Counted from the stretch's first letter, positions 52,933 through 63,434 are shown. The stretch: 64,000 nucleotides of DNA from Pantoea sp. Ep11b (GCF_040783975.1 NZ_CP160631.1:3838606-3902605); one strand, 5' to 3'. Numbers and translations are program-made. Notes: generated from the sequence alone by a model not told the origin.

Positions 52933-54282
52933 ATGCTGGATAAAATTGTTATTGCTAACCGCGGTGAGATTGCGCTGCGCATTCTGCGTGCCTGTAAAGA
53001 ACTGGGCATCAAGACTGTTGCGGTACACTCAAGCGCGGATCGTGACCTGAAGCATGTGCTGCTGGCAGACGAAACCGTCTGCATCGGCCCTGCGCAGTCA
53101 GTTAAAAGTTATCTCAACATCCCGGCGCTGATCTCTGCTGCAGAGATCACGGGCGCAGTCGCGATTCACCCGGGCTACGGCTTCCTGTCTGAGAATGCCG
53201 ATTTTGCCGAGCAGGTTGAGCGCTCTGGTTTTATCTTCATCGGTCCGAAAGCCGAAACGATTCGTCTGATGGGCGACAAAGTTTCTGCGATCAACGCGAT
53301 GAAGAAAGCTGGCGTCCCGACCGTACCGGGCTCTGACGGTTCGCTGACGGATGACATGGAAAAGAACCGTGCCTTTGCTAAGCGCATCGGCTATCCGGTC
53401 ATCATCAAAGCGTCTGGCGGCGGCGGCGGTCGTGGTATGCGCGTCGTGCGCAGCGACAAAGATCTGGAACAGTCCATCAACATGACGAAAGCGGAAGCCA
53501 AAGCGGCTTTCAACAACGACATGGTGTACATGGAGAAGTATCTGGAGAATCCGCGTCATATCGAGATTCAGGTTCTGGCCGATGGTCAGGGCAACGCGAT
53601 CTATCTGGGCGAGCGCGACTGCTCCATGCAGCGTCGTCACCAGAAAGTGGTCGAAGAAGCACCAGGTCCGGGCATCACGCCGGAGCTGCGCAGCTTCATC
53701 GGCAATCGCTGTGCAAAAGCCTGTATTGAGATCGGCTATCGTGGCGCAGGCACCTTCGAGTTCCTGTATGAAAACGGTGAGTTCTACTTCATTGAAATGA
53801 ACACCCGTATTCAGGTGGAACATCCGGTGACAGAGATGATCACCGGTGTGGATCTGATCAAAGAGCAGCTGCGTATTGCTGCCGGTCAGCCCCTGTCGAT
53901 CAAACAGGATGAAGTGGTGATTCGCGGACATGCGGTTGAGTGCCGTATCAACGCCGAAGATCCGGTGACCTTCCTGCCAAGCCCGGGTAAAATCACCCGC
54001 TTCCACGCGCCAGGCGGTTTTGGCGTGCGCTGGGAGTCGCACATTTACTCAGGCTACACCGTGCCGCCTTATTACGATTCCATGATCGGCAAGCTGATCA
54101 CCTACGGCGAAACGCGTGACGTGGCCATCGCCCGCATGAAGAATGCGCTGGCGGAACTGATCATCGACGGTATCAAGACCAACGTTGATCTGCAGATGAA
54201 AATCATGTCCGATGAGAATTTCCAGCACGGTGGAACCAATATCCACTATCTGGAGAAAAAACTCGGCTTGCACGAGAAGTAA
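52933..54282 (+). CDS. accC: AccC, biotin carboxylase
   Basis: A 449-residue ATP-grasp enzyme of exact family length. It carboxylates the biotin on AccB using bicarbonate and ATP. The glycine-rich lid [14 protein letters not shown] lies near residues 159-172, [17 protein letters not shown] and [27 protein letters not shown] form the ATP and metal site, and the biotin-carboxylase C-terminal domain follows (RINAEDP.., [12 protein letters not shown]). It ends at an intrinsic terminator. Confidence 0.98.
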   Translation: MLDKIVIANRGEIALRILRACKELGIKTVAVHSSADRDLKHVLLADETVCIGPAQSVKSYLNIPALISAAEITGAVAIHPGYGFLSENADFAEQVERSGFIFIGPKAETIRLMGDKVSAINAMKKAGVPTVPGSDGSLTDDMEKNRAFAKRIGYPVIIKASGGGGGRGMRVVRSDKDLEQSINMTKAEAKAAFNNDMVYMEKYLENPRHIEIQVLADGQGNAIYLGERDCSMQRRHQKVVEEAPGPGITPELRSFIGNRCAKACIEIGYRGAGTFEFLYENGEFYFIEMNTRIQVEHPVTEMITGVDLIKEQLRIAAGQPLSIKQDEVVIRGHAVECRINAEDPVTFLPSPGKITRFHAPGGFGVRWESHIYSGYTVPPYYDSMIGKLITYGETRDVAIARMKNALAELIIDGIKTNVDLQMKIMSDENFQHGGTNIHYLEKKLGLHEK

Positions 54283-54303
54283 TCGCAACGCTGAGTCAGT
54301 CAG

Positions 54304-54330
54304 AGGCCGGTTAATCCGGCCTTTTTCTTT
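54304..54330 (+). terminator. Intrinsic terminator of accBC
   Basis: AGGCCGG (54304-54310), loop TTAAT, CCGGCCT (54316-54322), then TTTTCTTTT. It begins 22 bases after the accC stop codon, before yhdT. Confidence 0.85.
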
Positions 54331-54354
54331 TGCCGCTGGCGTTAAGGTTGAATC

Positions 54355-54597
54355 ATGGATGCTCGTTTTATCCAGGCACATAAAGAGGCACGCTGGTCTC
54401 TCTATCTCACCCTGCTCTGGCTGGCTGCCTGGGGGCTTTCCGCCTGGCTGGGTGGCAGCGAAAGCGGTGTGACCGGACTGCCGCGCTGGTTCGAACTCTC
54501 CTGCCTGTTTGCTCCCCTGTTGTTCATTTTTCTGTGCTGGCTGATGGTGCGGATGATTTTCCGCGATATGCCGCTGGAGGATAAAAATGAACGGTGA
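54355..54597 (+). CDS. yhdT: YhdT, small membrane protein (DUF997)
   Basis: An 80-residue protein with two predicted membrane helices (about 15-34 and 49-68) and charged ends. It precedes and overlaps panF by 11 bp as in E. coli. DUF997 proteins are found next to sodium/solute symporters and may assist them, but the role is unproven. Confidence 0.92.
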   Translation: MDARFIQAHKEARWSLYLTLLWLAAWGLSAWLGGSESGVTGLPRWFELSCLFAPLLFIFLCWLMVRMIFRDMPLEDKNER

Positions 54598-56032
54598 AAT
54601 TATCCTGCCGTTACTGATCTATCTGGTGCTGATTGCTGCACTGTCGATTTTTGCCGTGCGCAAAAGGCGTCAGGGCAGTTTTCTGACGGAATATTTCCTT
54701 GGCAGCCGCTCGATGGGCGGATTTGTGCTGGCGATGACCCTCACCACCACCTATATCAGCGCCAGCTCGTTTATCGGCGGTCCCGGTGCGGCCTATAAAT
54801 ATGGGCTGGGATGGGTTCTGCTGGCGATGGTACAGGTGCCCGCCGTCTGGCTTTCGCTGGGCGTGCTGGGGAAAAAGTTTGCCATCCTGGCGCGGAAATA
54901 TAATGCAGTCACGCTGAATGATATGCTCTATGCCCGCTATCAGAGCCCGCTGCTGATCTGGCTGGCGAGCCTGAGCCTGCTAATCGCCTTTATCGGCGCC
55001 ATGACGGTGCAGTTTATTGGCGGTGCCCGTCTGCTCGAAACCGCCGCGGGCATCCCCTATGACAAAGGATTGCTGATCTTTGGCGGCACCATCGCGCTCT
55101 ATACGGCGTTTGGCGGCTTCCGCGCCAGCGTTCTCAATGACGCGATGCAGGGGATCGTGATGCTGATTGGCACCTTCCTGCTGCTGTTCGCGGTGATCCA
55201 TCAGGCTGGCGGCCTCAGCATGGCCGTTGAGAAACTGCATGCGATCGATCCTGCGCTGCTGTCGCCGCAGGGGCCTGGCGAGATTATTACGCCAACGTTC
55301 CTGAGTTCGTTTATCGTTCTGGTCTGCTTTGGAGTAATTGGCCTGCCCCATACGGCGGTGCGCTGCATCTCATACAAAGACAGCAAGGCCGTGCATCGGG
55401 CTATTATTCTGGGCACCATCGTGGTGGTGATCCTGATGCTGGGTATGCATCTGGCCGGTGCGCTGGGCCGGGCCGTCCTGCCGAACCTGACCGTGCCGGA
55501 TAGCGTAATACCGACCCTGATGATTACCGTTCTGCCGCCGCTGGCGGCCGGTCTGTTTCTGGCTGCACCGATGGCCGCCATTATGTCGACCATCAATGCC
55601 CAGCTGTTGCAGGCGTCGGCTACGCTGATAAAAGATCTCTATCTGCGTGTCGCCCCGCAACATCTGGAGAATGAGACGCGGCTGAGACGGCTGTCTGGCA
55701 CCATTACCTTTGCACTGGGTATCCTGCTGCTGATTGCGGCATGGAACCCGCCCGATATGATTATCTGGCTGAATCTGCTGGCCTTTGGCGGCCTTGAGGC
55801 GGTGTTCCTCTGGCCACTGGTTCTGGGCCTCTACTGGGAGCGCGCCAATGCCGCTGGTGCCATTACCGGCATGGTGGTGGGCGGAGGCTGCTACGCCTTT
55901 CTGGCGAGCCTCAACCTGCAGATTCTGGGTTTTCACCCCATCGTGCCTTCACTGATTCTGAGCCTGCTGGCCTTTTTAGTGGGCAACCTGTTTGGACGCG
56001 CGCCGCATAGGGTCGACGCGTCGCAACATTGA
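54587..56032 (+). CDS. panF: PanF, sodium/pantothenate symporter
   Basis: A 481-residue SSS-family transporter (E. coli 483) with about twelve membrane helices. Family features include [43 protein letters not shown] and [19 protein letters not shown]. It imports pantothenate with Na+ for coenzyme A synthesis. It overlaps yhdT and is followed by prmA after 16 bp. Confidence 0.96.
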   Translation: MNGEIILPLLIYLVLIAALSIFAVRKRRQGSFLTEYFLGSRSMGGFVLAMTLTTTYISASSFIGGPGAAYKYGLGWVLLAMVQVPAVWLSLGVLGKKFAILARKYNAVTLNDMLYARYQSPLLIWLASLSLLIAFIGAMTVQFIGGARLLETAAGIPYDKGLLIFGGTIALYTAFGGFRASVLNDAMQGIVMLIGTFLLLFAVIHQAGGLSMAVEKLHAIDPALLSPQGPGEIITPTFLSSFIVLVCFGVIGLPHTAVRCISYKDSKAVHRAIILGTIVVVILMLGMHLAGALGRAVLPNLTVPDSVIPTLMITVLPPLAAGLFLAAPMAAIMSTINAQLLQASATLIKDLYLRVAPQHLENETRLRRLSGTITFALGILLLIAAWNPPDMIIWLNLLAFGGLEAVFLWPLVLGLYWERANAAGAITGMVVGGGCYAFLASLNLQILGFHPIVPSLILSLLAFLVGNLFGRAPHRVDASQH

Positions 56033-56048
56033 CGGAAAGAGAGACGTT

Positions 56049-56930
56049 ATGCCGTGGATTCAAATCAAAATAAACAGCTCAGGTGAACATGCGGAAACGC
56101 TGAGCGACGCACTGATGGAGATCGGTGCCGTCTCCGTGACTTTTCAGGATACCAACGACACGCCGGTTTATGAACCGCTGCCGGGTGAGACACGCCTGTG
56201 GGGCGATACCGATGTTATCGGCCTGTTTGATGCAGAGACGGACATGGCTTTTGTCACCGCCGAACTGGCTCAGCATCCGCTGCTGGGTGCAGGTTTTCGC
56301 CACCGGATCGAGCAGATCGAAGACAAAGACTGGGAGCGCGAATGGATGGAAAACTTCCACCCGATGCGTTTTGGCGAGCGTCTCTGGATCTGTCCAAGCT
56401 GGCGCGACGTGCCGGATCCCGATGCCGTCAACGTGATGCTGGATCCCGGGCTCGCATTCGGCACCGGCACGCATCCCACGACGTCGCTCTGCCTCACCTG
56501 GCTTGACGGGCTGGATCTGGCCGGCAAGACCGTGATCGATTTCGGCTGTGGTTCGGGGATCCTGGCGATCGCCGCCCTGAAGCTGGGTGCCGCTCAGGCG
56601 ATCGGCATTGATATCGATCCGCAGGCGATTCAGGCCAGCCGGGATAATGCCGAGCGTAATGGCGTTGCCGACCGTCTGTCGCTCTATCTGCCCCACCAGC
56701 AGCCCGACAATCTGCAGGCGGATGTGGTCGTCGCCAATATCCTGGCAGGCCCGCTGCGTGAGCTGGCCCCGCTGATTAGCGTGTTGCCGAAGTCTGGCGG
56801 CCATCTGGGCCTGTCCGGTGTGTTAGAGAGCCAGGCGGAGGGTGTCTGTGAAGCCTACGCGGGCGAATTCGCTCTCGACCCGGTGGCGGTCAAAGAGGAG
56901 TGGTGCCGGATTACCGGAATTAAATCCTGA
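56049..56930 (+). CDS. prmA: PrmA, ribosomal protein L11 methyltransferase
   Basis: A 293-residue enzyme of exact family length; start ATG 56049 after GGAAAGAGA. The N-terminal L11-binding domain (residues 1-55) and linker are followed by the SAM-dependent domain: [37 protein letters not shown] and [10 protein letters not shown]. It trimethylates L11 at several sites. A terminator follows at 57000. Confidence 0.97.
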   Translation: MPWIQIKINSSGEHAETLSDALMEIGAVSVTFQDTNDTPVYEPLPGETRLWGDTDVIGLFDAETDMAFVTAELAQHPLLGAGFRHRIEQIEDKDWEREWMENFHPMRFGERLWICPSWRDVPDPDAVNVMLDPGLAFGTGTHPTTSLCLTWLDGLDLAGKTVIDFGCGSGILAIAALKLGAAQAIGIDIDPQAIQASRDNAERNGVADRLSLYLPHQQPDNLQADVVVANILAGPLRELAPLISVLPKSGGHLGLSGVLESQAEGVCEAYAGEFALDPVAVKEEWCRITGIKS

Positions 56931-56999
56931 TTTTTGCCCCCCTCTGCCTCACGGATAGCGCAGTTTCAGGCGCAAAGCGTCGTAACAGCATATTCAACC

Positions 57000-57027
57000 A
57001 GCCCGCAGCGTAAGTTGCGGGCTTTTC
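57000..57027 (+). terminator. Intrinsic terminator of prmA
   Basis: AGCCCGCA (57000-57007) and TGCGGGCT (57016-57023) form an 8-bp stem with an 8-base loop, ending in TTTTC. Confidence 0.75.
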
Positions 57028-57229
57028 TGACCTGGACTGGATGCTTGTATCGTTAATCACGGCATGTGACGTTTATTATCTGGTGAATTGGCGTACTTTT
57101 CTGGAAAAACTTTTGTTCACAATTTCAGCATAAATTATTAAGTGTCTGATATTTAAGTTTAATTATTAATAGTTCCTGTCATCACCCCGTTTTCATTGAT
57201 CTTTCTTGCTGATTGTTCAAAGTTTGGCC

Positions 57230-57266
57230 TTTCATCTTCCTGCAAAAATGCGTAATATACGCCGCC
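57230..57266 (+). promoter_or_regulatory. dusB-fis promoter with GC-rich discriminator
   Basis: TTTCAT (57230-57235), 17 bp, TAATAT (57253-57258), then ACGCCGCC before the predicted start near 57266. The -10 region, discriminator and following TTGCAG resemble the E. coli fis promoter from memory. A GC-rich discriminator is the mark of stringent, growth-rate-controlled promoters, as expected for fis. Confidence 0.8.
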
Positions 57267-57296
57267 TTGCAGACACAGTATGGCCATTCTGACTTC

Positions 57297-58263
57297 ATGC
57301 GTATTGGAAACCTCCAGCTGAGAAATCGACTGATTGCAGCGCCTATGGCCGGTATTACCGACAGGCCGTTCAGGACGTTGTGTCATGAAATGGGTGCAGG
57401 CATGGCAGTTTCTGAGATGTTGTCATCAAACCCCGAAGTCTGGGCAAGCGACAAATCTCGCTTACGTATGGTGCACAGTGATGAGCCAGGCATTCGCGCC
57501 GTGCAGATTGCCGGTTGCGATCCCAGCGAAATGGCGCAAGCTGCACGCATTAATGTTGAAGCTGGTGCACAGGTTATCGACATTAATATGGGGTGCCCTG
57601 CCAAGAAGGTTAACCGCAAAATGGCGGGTTCAGCCTTGCTGCAATATCCCGCCGTGGTGGAGTCGATTCTCTCCGCAGTGGTTAATGCAGTGAACGTGCC
57701 GGTCACGCTGAAAATTCGTACTGGCTGGGATCCTGAAAACAGGAACTGTGTCGCGATTGCCCAATTGGCTGAACGCTGCGGTATCCAGGCTCTGACGATA
57801 CATGGCCGCACTCGTGCCTGCCTGTTCAACGGAGAAGCTGAATATGACAGCATTCGGACAGTTAAGCAGAGTGTTTCCATTCCGATTATCGCGAATGGAG
57901 ACATAACTGACCCGCATAAAGCCAGAGCGGTGCTCGACTATACAGGGGCCGATGCTCTGATGATAGGACGCGCTGCTCAGGGAAGACCGTGGATCTTCCG
58001 GGAAATCCAGCATTATCTGGACACTGGGGAGCTGCTTGCCCCGCTGCCGCTGGCAGAGGTCAAGCAGCTTGCTTGTTTCGCATATACGTGAGCTGCACGA
58101 CTTTTACGGTTCAGGCAAGGGATACCGTATAGCGCGCAAGCACGTCTCCTGGTACCTGCAGGAGCATGCCCCTAATGACCAGTTTCGGCGCACATTCAAC
58201 GCCATTGAGGATGCCAGCGAACAGCTGGAGGCGTTGGAGGCATACTTCGAAAATCTTGCGTAA
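57297..58263 (+). pseudogene. dusB: DusB, tRNA-dihydrouridine synthase B, interrupted by a frameshift
   Basis: The first 257 or so codons from ATG 57297 encode an intact DusB core: [24 protein letters not shown] site, catalytic Cys in [18 protein letters not shown], and [15 protein letters not shown]. After codons AEV-KQL (to 58070) the frame continues as ACFAYT and stops at TGA 58089-58091. The missing C-terminal domain ([20 protein letters not shown]... to ENLA) is intact in the +1 frame from 58072 to 58263. Dropping one base near 58071 restores a product of about 321 residues, the E. coli length. This is a single-base insertion, a sequencing error, or less likely programmed slippage. fis follows 23 bp later in the same operon. 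Confidence 0.85.
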
Positions 58264-58286
58264 CGAAATAAAGAGCTGAAAGAACT

Positions 58287-58583
58287 ATGTTCGAACAACG
58301 CGTAAATTCTGACGTACTGACCGTTTCTACCGTTAACTCACAGGATCAGGTAACTCAAAAACCTTTGCGTGATTCGGTTAAACAGGCACTGAAGAACTAT
58401 TTTGCTCAACTGAATGGTCAGGATGTGAGCGACCTGTATGAGCTGGTTTTGGCTGAAGTCGAGCAGCCTCTGTTGGACATGGTGATGCAGTATACCCGTG
58501 GCAACCAGACCCGTGCTGCCCTGATGATGGGTATCAACCGCGGTACGCTGCGTAAGAAACTGAAAAAATACGGCATGAACTGA
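58287..58583 (+). CDS. fis: Fis, nucleoid-associated factor for inversion stimulation
   Basis: A 98-residue DNA-bending protein. By memory it differs from E. coli Fis only at residue 48 (Ser in QDVSDLYEL). The N-terminal beta-hairpin arms precede the helix-turn-helix at residues about 74-94 ([23 protein letters not shown]). It organises the nucleoid and activates rRNA and tRNA promoters during rapid growth. It is cotranscribed with dusB; in E. coli fis translation is reported to depend on the dusB region. Confidence 0.99.
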   Translation: MFEQRVNSDVLTVSTVNSQDQVTQKPLRDSVKQALKNYFAQLNGQDVSDLYELVLAEVEQPLLDMVMQYTRGNQTRAALMMGINRGTLRKKLKKYGMN

Positions 58584-58605
58584 TTTTTAGTTCAGTCTGT
58601 TAATC

Positions 58606-58632
58606 ACGCCAGCCTTCGGGCTGGCGTTTTTA
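58606..58632 (+). terminator. Intrinsic terminator of dusB-fis
   Basis: ACGCCAGCC (58606-58614), loop TTCG, GGCTGGCGT (58619-58627), then TTTTTATTT. A UUCG tetraloop on a 9-bp stem makes it strong. Confidence 0.9.
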
Positions 58633-58890
58633 TTTGTGCGTTATCCCACAAAGTCGCGGCACAGGACGTGAAACAGTTGCCCGCAATATGGTAACTATAG
58701 TTGCAGTTGCTGGCGTGATATTTTGCCCCCTCGCTTTCCCTGTTCTCTCTGCTGTTTTACTTCTGGTCTGGCTCTCCCTCCCTGTCACCTCTGATTGTGT
58801 GATTTTCTGCGCATTAAAAAGCAACAGATGCTTTCCATACATTTCGCCCTGAGTGAACGCTCACACTGCTCTCATTTAGTGAAACTATTT

Positions 58891-58935
58891 GCACTAAATG
58901 TGATCGGGTCGACTCGCATTGCTTCCTTTTGGTGC
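58891..58935 (+). promoter_or_regulatory. Candidate NtrC enhancer sites for the amino-acid ABC operon
   Basis: GCACTAAATGTGATC (58891-58905) has a perfect left half and GCTTCCTTTTGGTGC (58921-58935) a perfect right half of the NtrC pattern GCACTA..TTGGTGC. Their centres lie near -141 and -111 from the predicted sigma54 start, the spacing typical of NtrC enhancers. Confidence 0.55.
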
Positions 58936-59012
58936 GCGATATTAGCGGAACTTTCAGGGTGCTTCCGATTATTAGCCGTTCTTTCAATCCTATTCAGGCC
59001 TCTGCAAACCTG

Positions 59013-59028
59013 GCATCAGCTTTGCAGA
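59013..59028 (+). promoter_or_regulatory. Sigma54 promoter of the amino-acid ABC operon
   Basis: TGGCAT-N5-TTGCA, with GG and GC separated by exactly 10 bases, matches the -24/-12 consensus TGGCAC-N5-TTGCA at all but one base. The predicted start near 59039 leaves an 80-base leader before aapJ. The homologous yhdWXYZ of E. coli is known to be nitrogen-regulated. Confidence 0.75.
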
Positions 59029-59118
59029 GTCGTGGATGGCTGACTGCCACAGACAGGAAAAAAACGCACACTAAAGTGCGCAAACATAACAACATAATCC
59101 CGCCACACAGGATGCTTT

Positions 59119-60144
59119 ATGAAAAAGATGATGCTCTCTACGCTGATCGCCGCTGCTGCGCTGGCTGGCCTTGCTCAGCAGGCACACGCAGGCACCACAC
59201 TGGATGCGATCAAGAAAAAAGGATTTGTTCAATGTGGGATCAGTGACGGCTTGCCGGGCTTTTCCTATGCCGACGCCAGTGGCAAGTTCACGGGTATCGA
59301 TGTGGATGTCTGTCGTGCTGCGGCTGCCGCAGTATTTGGCGATGCCACCAAAGTCAAATATACCCCGCTGACCGCCAAAGAGCGTTTCACCGCCCTGCAG
59401 TCCGGCGAAGTCGATGTACTGTCACGTAACACCACCTGGACCTCATCGCGTGATGGCGGTATGGGCTTCCTGTTTGCGGGCGTGAACTATTACGACGGCA
59501 TCGGCTTCCTGACTCACCAGAAAGCCGGTCTGAAAAGTGCGAAAGAGCTGGATGGCGCCACCGTCTGTATCCAGGCGGGCACCGACACCGAGCTGAACGT
59601 GGCGGACTTCTTCAAAGCCAACAAGATGCAATATACCCCGGTGACCTTTGATCGTTCTGATGAGTCGGCTAAGGCGCTGGATAGCGGTCGCTGCGACACG
59701 CTGGCCTCTGACCAGTCTCAGCTTTATGCATTGCGTATCAAGCTGGGCAAGCCTGACGACTTCATCGTACTGCCCGAAGTGATCTCTAAAGAGCCGCTGG
59801 GGCCGCTGGTACGCCGCGGCGATGATGACTGGTTCACCATCGTGAAATGGTCTCTTTACGCCATGCTGAACGCGGAAGAGATGGGTATCTCTTCGAAGAA
59901 CGTCGACCAGATGGCCGCGAAGCCAACGACGCCGGATATGGCGCATCTGCTCGGATCAGAAGGTGATTTTGGTAAAGATCTGAAGCTGGATAACAAGTGG
60001 GCCTACAACATCATCAAGCAGGTGGGCAACTATCAGGAAAGCTTTGACCGTAACGTCGGTAAAGATAGCGCACTGAAGATTGCTCGCGGTCAGAATGCGT
60101 TGTGGAACCAGGGCGGCATTCAGTACGCACCGCCGGTACGTTAA
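59119..60144 (+). CDS. aapJ: AapJ/YhdW, periplasmic amino-acid-binding protein
   Basis: A 341-residue solute-binding protein with a signal peptide ending ..QQAHA (residue 24). The type-3 periplasmic-binding fold starts TTLDAIKKKGFVQCGISDGLPGFSYADASGKFTGIDVDVCRA, typical of the general L-amino-acid binding protein family (PAAT). It captures amino acids for the AapQMP transporter. It is the first gene of four, behind the sigma54 promoter, so probably a nitrogen-scavenging system. Confidence 0.93.
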   Translation: MKKMMLSTLIAAAALAGLAQQAHAGTTLDAIKKKGFVQCGISDGLPGFSYADASGKFTGIDVDVCRAAAAAVFGDATKVKYTPLTAKERFTALQSGEVDVLSRNTTWTSSRDGGMGFLFAGVNYYDGIGFLTHQKAGLKSAKELDGATVCIQAGTDTELNVADFFKANKMQYTPVTFDRSDESAKALDSGRCDTLASDQSQLYALRIKLGKPDDFIVLPEVISKEPLGPLVRRGDDDWFTIVKWSLYAMLNAEEMGISSKNVDQMAAKPTTPDMAHLLGSEGDFGKDLKLDNKWAYNIIKQVGNYQESFDRNVGKDSALKIARGQNALWNQGGIQYAPPVR

Positions 60145-60212
60145 CAGACCTCGCCAATCGGGCACCGTATTCTGCGGTGCCCTACCCCAGCTTTCGTTAC
60201 TGAGGTTTCAAC

Positions 60213-61391
60213 ATGTCACAACGCCCAACCGTGAAAAGGGATTTTTCATTTGGTAATCCCACGGTTCGCGCCTGGATTTATCAGCTCATCGCCGTCGTCG
60301 CGGTGCTTGGTGTGGTGGGTTATCTGGTGCACAACACCATTATCAACCTCGCCAGTCGCGGCATTACATCGGGATTCGGATTTCTTGAGCGCACGGCCGG
60401 TTTCGGCATCGTGCAGCACCTGATTGAGTACACGGAGGGAGATACCTACGCGCGCGTGTTTATGGTCGGATTAACCAACACGCTGCTGGTCTCTGCACTC
60501 TGTATTGTTTTCGCCTCGATTATCGGATTCGCGGTCGGTCTGGCCCGCCTGTCTGACAACTGGCTGCTGCGGAAGCTTTCAAATATCTATATCGAAACCT
60601 TCCGTAATATCCCGCCTCTGCTGCAGATCTTCTTCTGGTACTTTGCGGTACTGCGCAACCTGCCCGGCCCGCGCCAGGCGCTGAACGCCTTCGATCTGGC
60701 TTATGTCAGCAATCGCGGGCTCTACGTGCCGTGGCCGACCTACGCCCCCGGCAGCTGGCCGTTTGTTATCGCGCTGCTTCTGGCACTGGCTGTGAGCTAT
60801 GGCCTGTTCCGCTTTAACCGAACGCACCAGCTGAAAACCGGTCAGTTACGTCGCACATGGCCCGCTGCGGTGGGGATGCTGATCCTTTTCCCGCTGCTGG
60901 CCTACATGGGGTTTGGTCCGGCAACGCACTGGGATGTGCCGCAACTGCGCGGGTTTAACTTCCGGGGTGGCTCGGTGATGATTCCGGAGCTGGCGGCGCT
61001 GACGCTGGCACTCTCGATCTATACCTCGTCGTTTATCGCGGAAGTTATCCGCTCCGGCATTCAGTCGGTACCGCATGGTCAGCATGAAGCCGCACGTTCG
61101 CTGGGCCTGCCGAATCCGGTGACGCTGCGCCAGGTGATTATCCCGCAGGCCATGCGGGTGATTATTCCGCCGCTGACCAGCCAGTATCTGAACATCGTGA
61201 AGAACTCCTCACTGGCCGCCGCCATCGGTTATCCCGATATGGTGTCGCTGTTTGCCGGCTCGGTCCTGAATCAGACCGGTCAGGCTATCGAAACAATCGC
61301 GATCACGATGGGCGTTTACCTGATTATCAGCCTGCTGATATCGCTGCTTATGAACGTCTACAACCGCAAGATTGCGCTGGTTGAGCGTTAA
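60213..61391 (+). CDS. aapQ: AapQ/YhdX, amino-acid ABC transporter permease
   Basis: A 392-residue inner-membrane permease with about eight helices. A His/Met-type permease domain covers residues about 90-385, including the coupling loop EAARSLGLPNPVTLRQVIIPQAMRVIIPPL. An extended insertion after helix three (GFLERTAGF.., and PGPRQALNAF..) is typical of Aap/Bzt permeases. It pairs with AapM and is spaced 16 bp from it. Confidence 0.95.
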   Translation: MSQRPTVKRDFSFGNPTVRAWIYQLIAVVAVLGVVGYLVHNTIINLASRGITSGFGFLERTAGFGIVQHLIEYTEGDTYARVFMVGLTNTLLVSALCIVFASIIGFAVGLARLSDNWLLRKLSNIYIETFRNIPPLLQIFFWYFAVLRNLPGPRQALNAFDLAYVSNRGLYVPWPTYAPGSWPFVIALLLALAVSYGLFRFNRTHQLKTGQLRRTWPAAVGMLILFPLLAYMGFGPATHWDVPQLRGFNFRGGSVMIPELAALTLALSIYTSSFIAEVIRSGIQSVPHGQHEAARSLGLPNPVTLRQVIIPQAMRVIIPPLTSQYLNIVKNSSLAAAIGYPDMVSLFAGSVLNQTGQAIETIAITMGVYLIISLLISLLMNVYNRKIALVER

Positions 61392-61406
61392 GAGAACGGG
61401 ATCCCT

Positions 61407-62507
61407 ATGTCTGTGACTACACATGAAACGCCCCCCGTCCCGACGACGCTGTTCAGTCGCGCCTGGCTCTGGGCTCGTAAAAATCTGTTTTCAAGCTGGT
61501 TTAATACCTTACTGACGCTGCTATGCCTCTGGATAATCTGGCATGTCATTCCGCCCGCGCTGAACTGGCTGGTTTTTCAGGCCAACTGGATCGGCTCCAC
61601 GCGCGCCGATTGCACCAAAGAGGGCGCCTGCTGGGTCTTTATCCATGCGCGATTTGGTCAGTTCATGTATGGGCTCTACCCGCATGAGCTGCGCTGGCGC
61701 ATTAACCTGGCACTGGTGATTGGCCTGCTGTCGATTGTGCCGATGTTCGTGAAAAGCCTGCCTTATCGCGGACGTTATATCGCCGCCTGGGCGGTCATCT
61801 ATCCGCTGACGGTCTGGTTCCTGCTCTATGGCGGTTATCTGGGGCTGGAGCGGGTTGAAACCCGTCAATGGGGTGGGTTAACGCTGACGCTGATTATCGC
61901 CTCGGTCGGGATTGCCGGTGCACTGCCGCTGGGCATCCTGCTGGCGCTGGGTCGTCGTTCGCGGATGCCAGTGGTGCGCACGCTGTCGATTATCTTCATC
62001 GAGTTCTGGCGTGGCGTTCCGCTGATCACCGTGCTGTTTATGTCATCCGTAATGCTGCCGCTGTTTATGTCGGAAGGCACAACGATCGACAAGCTGGTGC
62101 GTGCGCTGGTCGGGGTGATCCTTTTCCAGTCCGCCTATGTGGCTGAGGTAGTTCGCGGCGGCCTGCAGGCGCTGCCTAAAGGGCAGTATGAAGCCGCCGA
62201 ATCGCTGGCGCTCGGCTACTGGAAGACACAGATGCTGGTGATCCTGCCACAGGCTCTGAAGCTCACGATCCCCGGCCTGGTGAACACCATCATCGCCCTG
62301 TTTAAAGATACCAGTCTGGTCATCATCATTGGCCTCTTCGATCTCTTCAGCAGCGTCCAGCAGGCGACGGTCGATCCGGCCTGGCTGGGCATGTCGACCG
62401 AGGGCTATGTATTTGCTGCGCTGGTCTATTGGATCTTCTGTTTTAGCATGTCGCGCTATAGCCAGTATCTGGAAAAGCGCTTTCACACCGGGCGTACACC
62501 GCACTGA
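61407..62507 (+). CDS. aapM: AapM/YhdY, amino-acid ABC transporter permease
   Basis: A 366-residue inner-membrane permease with about eight helices. The coupling loop is [33 protein letters not shown], and the pattern [24 protein letters not shown] before the core is characteristic of the M subunit. It forms the channel with AapQ. aapP starts 9 bp downstream. Confidence 0.95.
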   Translation: MSVTTHETPPVPTTLFSRAWLWARKNLFSSWFNTLLTLLCLWIIWHVIPPALNWLVFQANWIGSTRADCTKEGACWVFIHARFGQFMYGLYPHELRWRINLALVIGLLSIVPMFVKSLPYRGRYIAAWAVIYPLTVWFLLYGGYLGLERVETRQWGGLTLTLIIASVGIAGALPLGILLALGRRSRMPVVRTLSIIFIEFWRGVPLITVLFMSSVMLPLFMSEGTTIDKLVRALVGVILFQSAYVAEVVRGGLQALPKGQYEAAESLALGYWKTQMLVILPQALKLTIPGLVNTIIALFKDTSLVIIIGLFDLFSSVQQATVDPAWLGMSTEGYVFAALVYWIFCFSMSRYSQYLEKRFHTGRTPH

Positions 62508-62515
62508 GGTTTTAC

Positions 62516-63277
62516 ATGACTGACTCTATGACACACTCTTCCGACCCGCTGATGATCTCGCTTGAGAACGTAAATAAATGGTACGGGCAGTTCCACGTAC
62601 TGAAAGACATCAATCTGCAGGTAAAACCCCGCGAACGCATCGTGCTGTGCGGCCCATCCGGCTCCGGAAAATCGACCACAATTCGCTGCATCAACCATCT
62701 GGAGGAGCATCAGCAGGGGCGCATTGTGGTGGATGGAATTCACCTCAACGATGACGTGCGTAATATTGAGCGCGTGCGCACCGAAGTCGGTATGGTCTTC
62801 CAGCACTTCAACCTTTTCCCCCACCTGACCGTGTTGCAGAACTGCACGCTGGCGCCGTCGTGGGTGAGGAAGATCCCTAAGAAGGAAGCGGACGAACTGG
62901 CCATGCACTATCTGCAGCGCGTGCGTATCGCTGAACATGCGCATAAGTTTCCCGGACAGCTCTCGGGCGGTCAGCAGCAGCGTGTGGCGATTGCCCGCTC
63001 GCTCTGTATGAAGCCGAAAATTATGCTGTTCGATGAGCCAACGTCGGCGCTGGATCCTGAAATGGTGAAAGAGGTGCTGGATACGATGATTGGCCTGGCT
63101 GAAGATGGGATGACGATGCTCTGTGTAACGCACGAGATGGGTTTTGCCCGAACGGTCGCAGACCGGGTGATCTTTATGGATCGCGGTGAGATCGTCGAAG
63201 TCGCGCCACCGCAGGAGTTCTTTGCCAATCCAAAATCGGAGCGCACCCGGGCGTTTCTGTCGCAGGTTATCCACTGA
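62516..63277 (+). CDS. aapP: AapP/YhdZ, amino-acid ABC transporter ATP-binding protein
   Basis: A 253-residue ABC ATPase. Walker [11 protein letters not shown]-loop [13 protein letters not shown], signature [15 protein letters not shown], Walker [14 protein letters not shown] and switch His (VTHEMG) are all present. A downstream in-frame ATG would remove the first four residues. It powers AapQM. An intrinsic terminator follows. Confidence 0.96.
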   Translation: MTDSMTHSSDPLMISLENVNKWYGQFHVLKDINLQVKPRERIVLCGPSGSGKSTTIRCINHLEEHQQGRIVVDGIHLNDDVRNIERVRTEVGMVFQHFNLFPHLTVLQNCTLAPSWVRKIPKKEADELAMHYLQRVRIAEHAHKFPGQLSGGQQQRVAIARSLCMKPKIMLFDEPTSALDPEMVKEVLDTMIGLAEDGMTMLCVTHEMGFARTVADRVIFMDRGEIVEVAPPQEFFANPKSERTRAFLSQVIH

Positions 63278-63299
63278 TAAGACGCTCAGACAACCTGTT

Positions 63300-63325
63300 A
63301 ACCCGGCCTGGTGCCGGGTTTTTTA
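63300..63325 (+). terminator. Intrinsic terminator of the aap operon
   Basis: AACCCGGC (63300-63307), loop CTGGT, GCCGGGTT (63313-63320), then TTTT. It faces the rRNA operon terminator about 110 bp away. Confidence 0.85.
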
Positions 63326-63434
63326 TGGCCTGAATAACTCAGGCAGCTTCGCTTTTTGACTGTTGGCAGATGCACTGACGGCAGAGTGAGGGGATAACAG
63401 ACGCCAGAAAGTGAAAGCGTTATTGCCACACAAC

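Larger units (their letters stand above)
56931..57296 (+). promoter_or_regulatory. prmA-dusB intergenic region
   Basis: 366 bp without a gene. It holds the prmA terminator, an AT-rich stretch (57060-57180) and the dusB-fis promoter described separately. The AT-rich part is a plausible upstream-activating or Fis/IHF-binding stretch, but no individual site was assigned. Confidence 0.5.
58584..59118 (+). promoter_or_regulatory. fis-aapJ intergenic region
   Basis: 535 bp with no gene I can defend. It holds the fis terminator, then a T-rich stretch (58725-58800), then two NtrC-like sites and a sigma54 promoter for the ABC transporter operon (separate entries). An open frame from ATG 58688 for 54 hydrophobic residues lacks a ribosome site and is not called. 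Confidence 0.6.

Noticed and set aside
58688..58852. Small hydrophobic frame after fis
   Set aside because: It has two hydrophobic stretches but no ribosome site, and I do not recognise it. The expected small neighbour in E. coli (YhdU) does not match.
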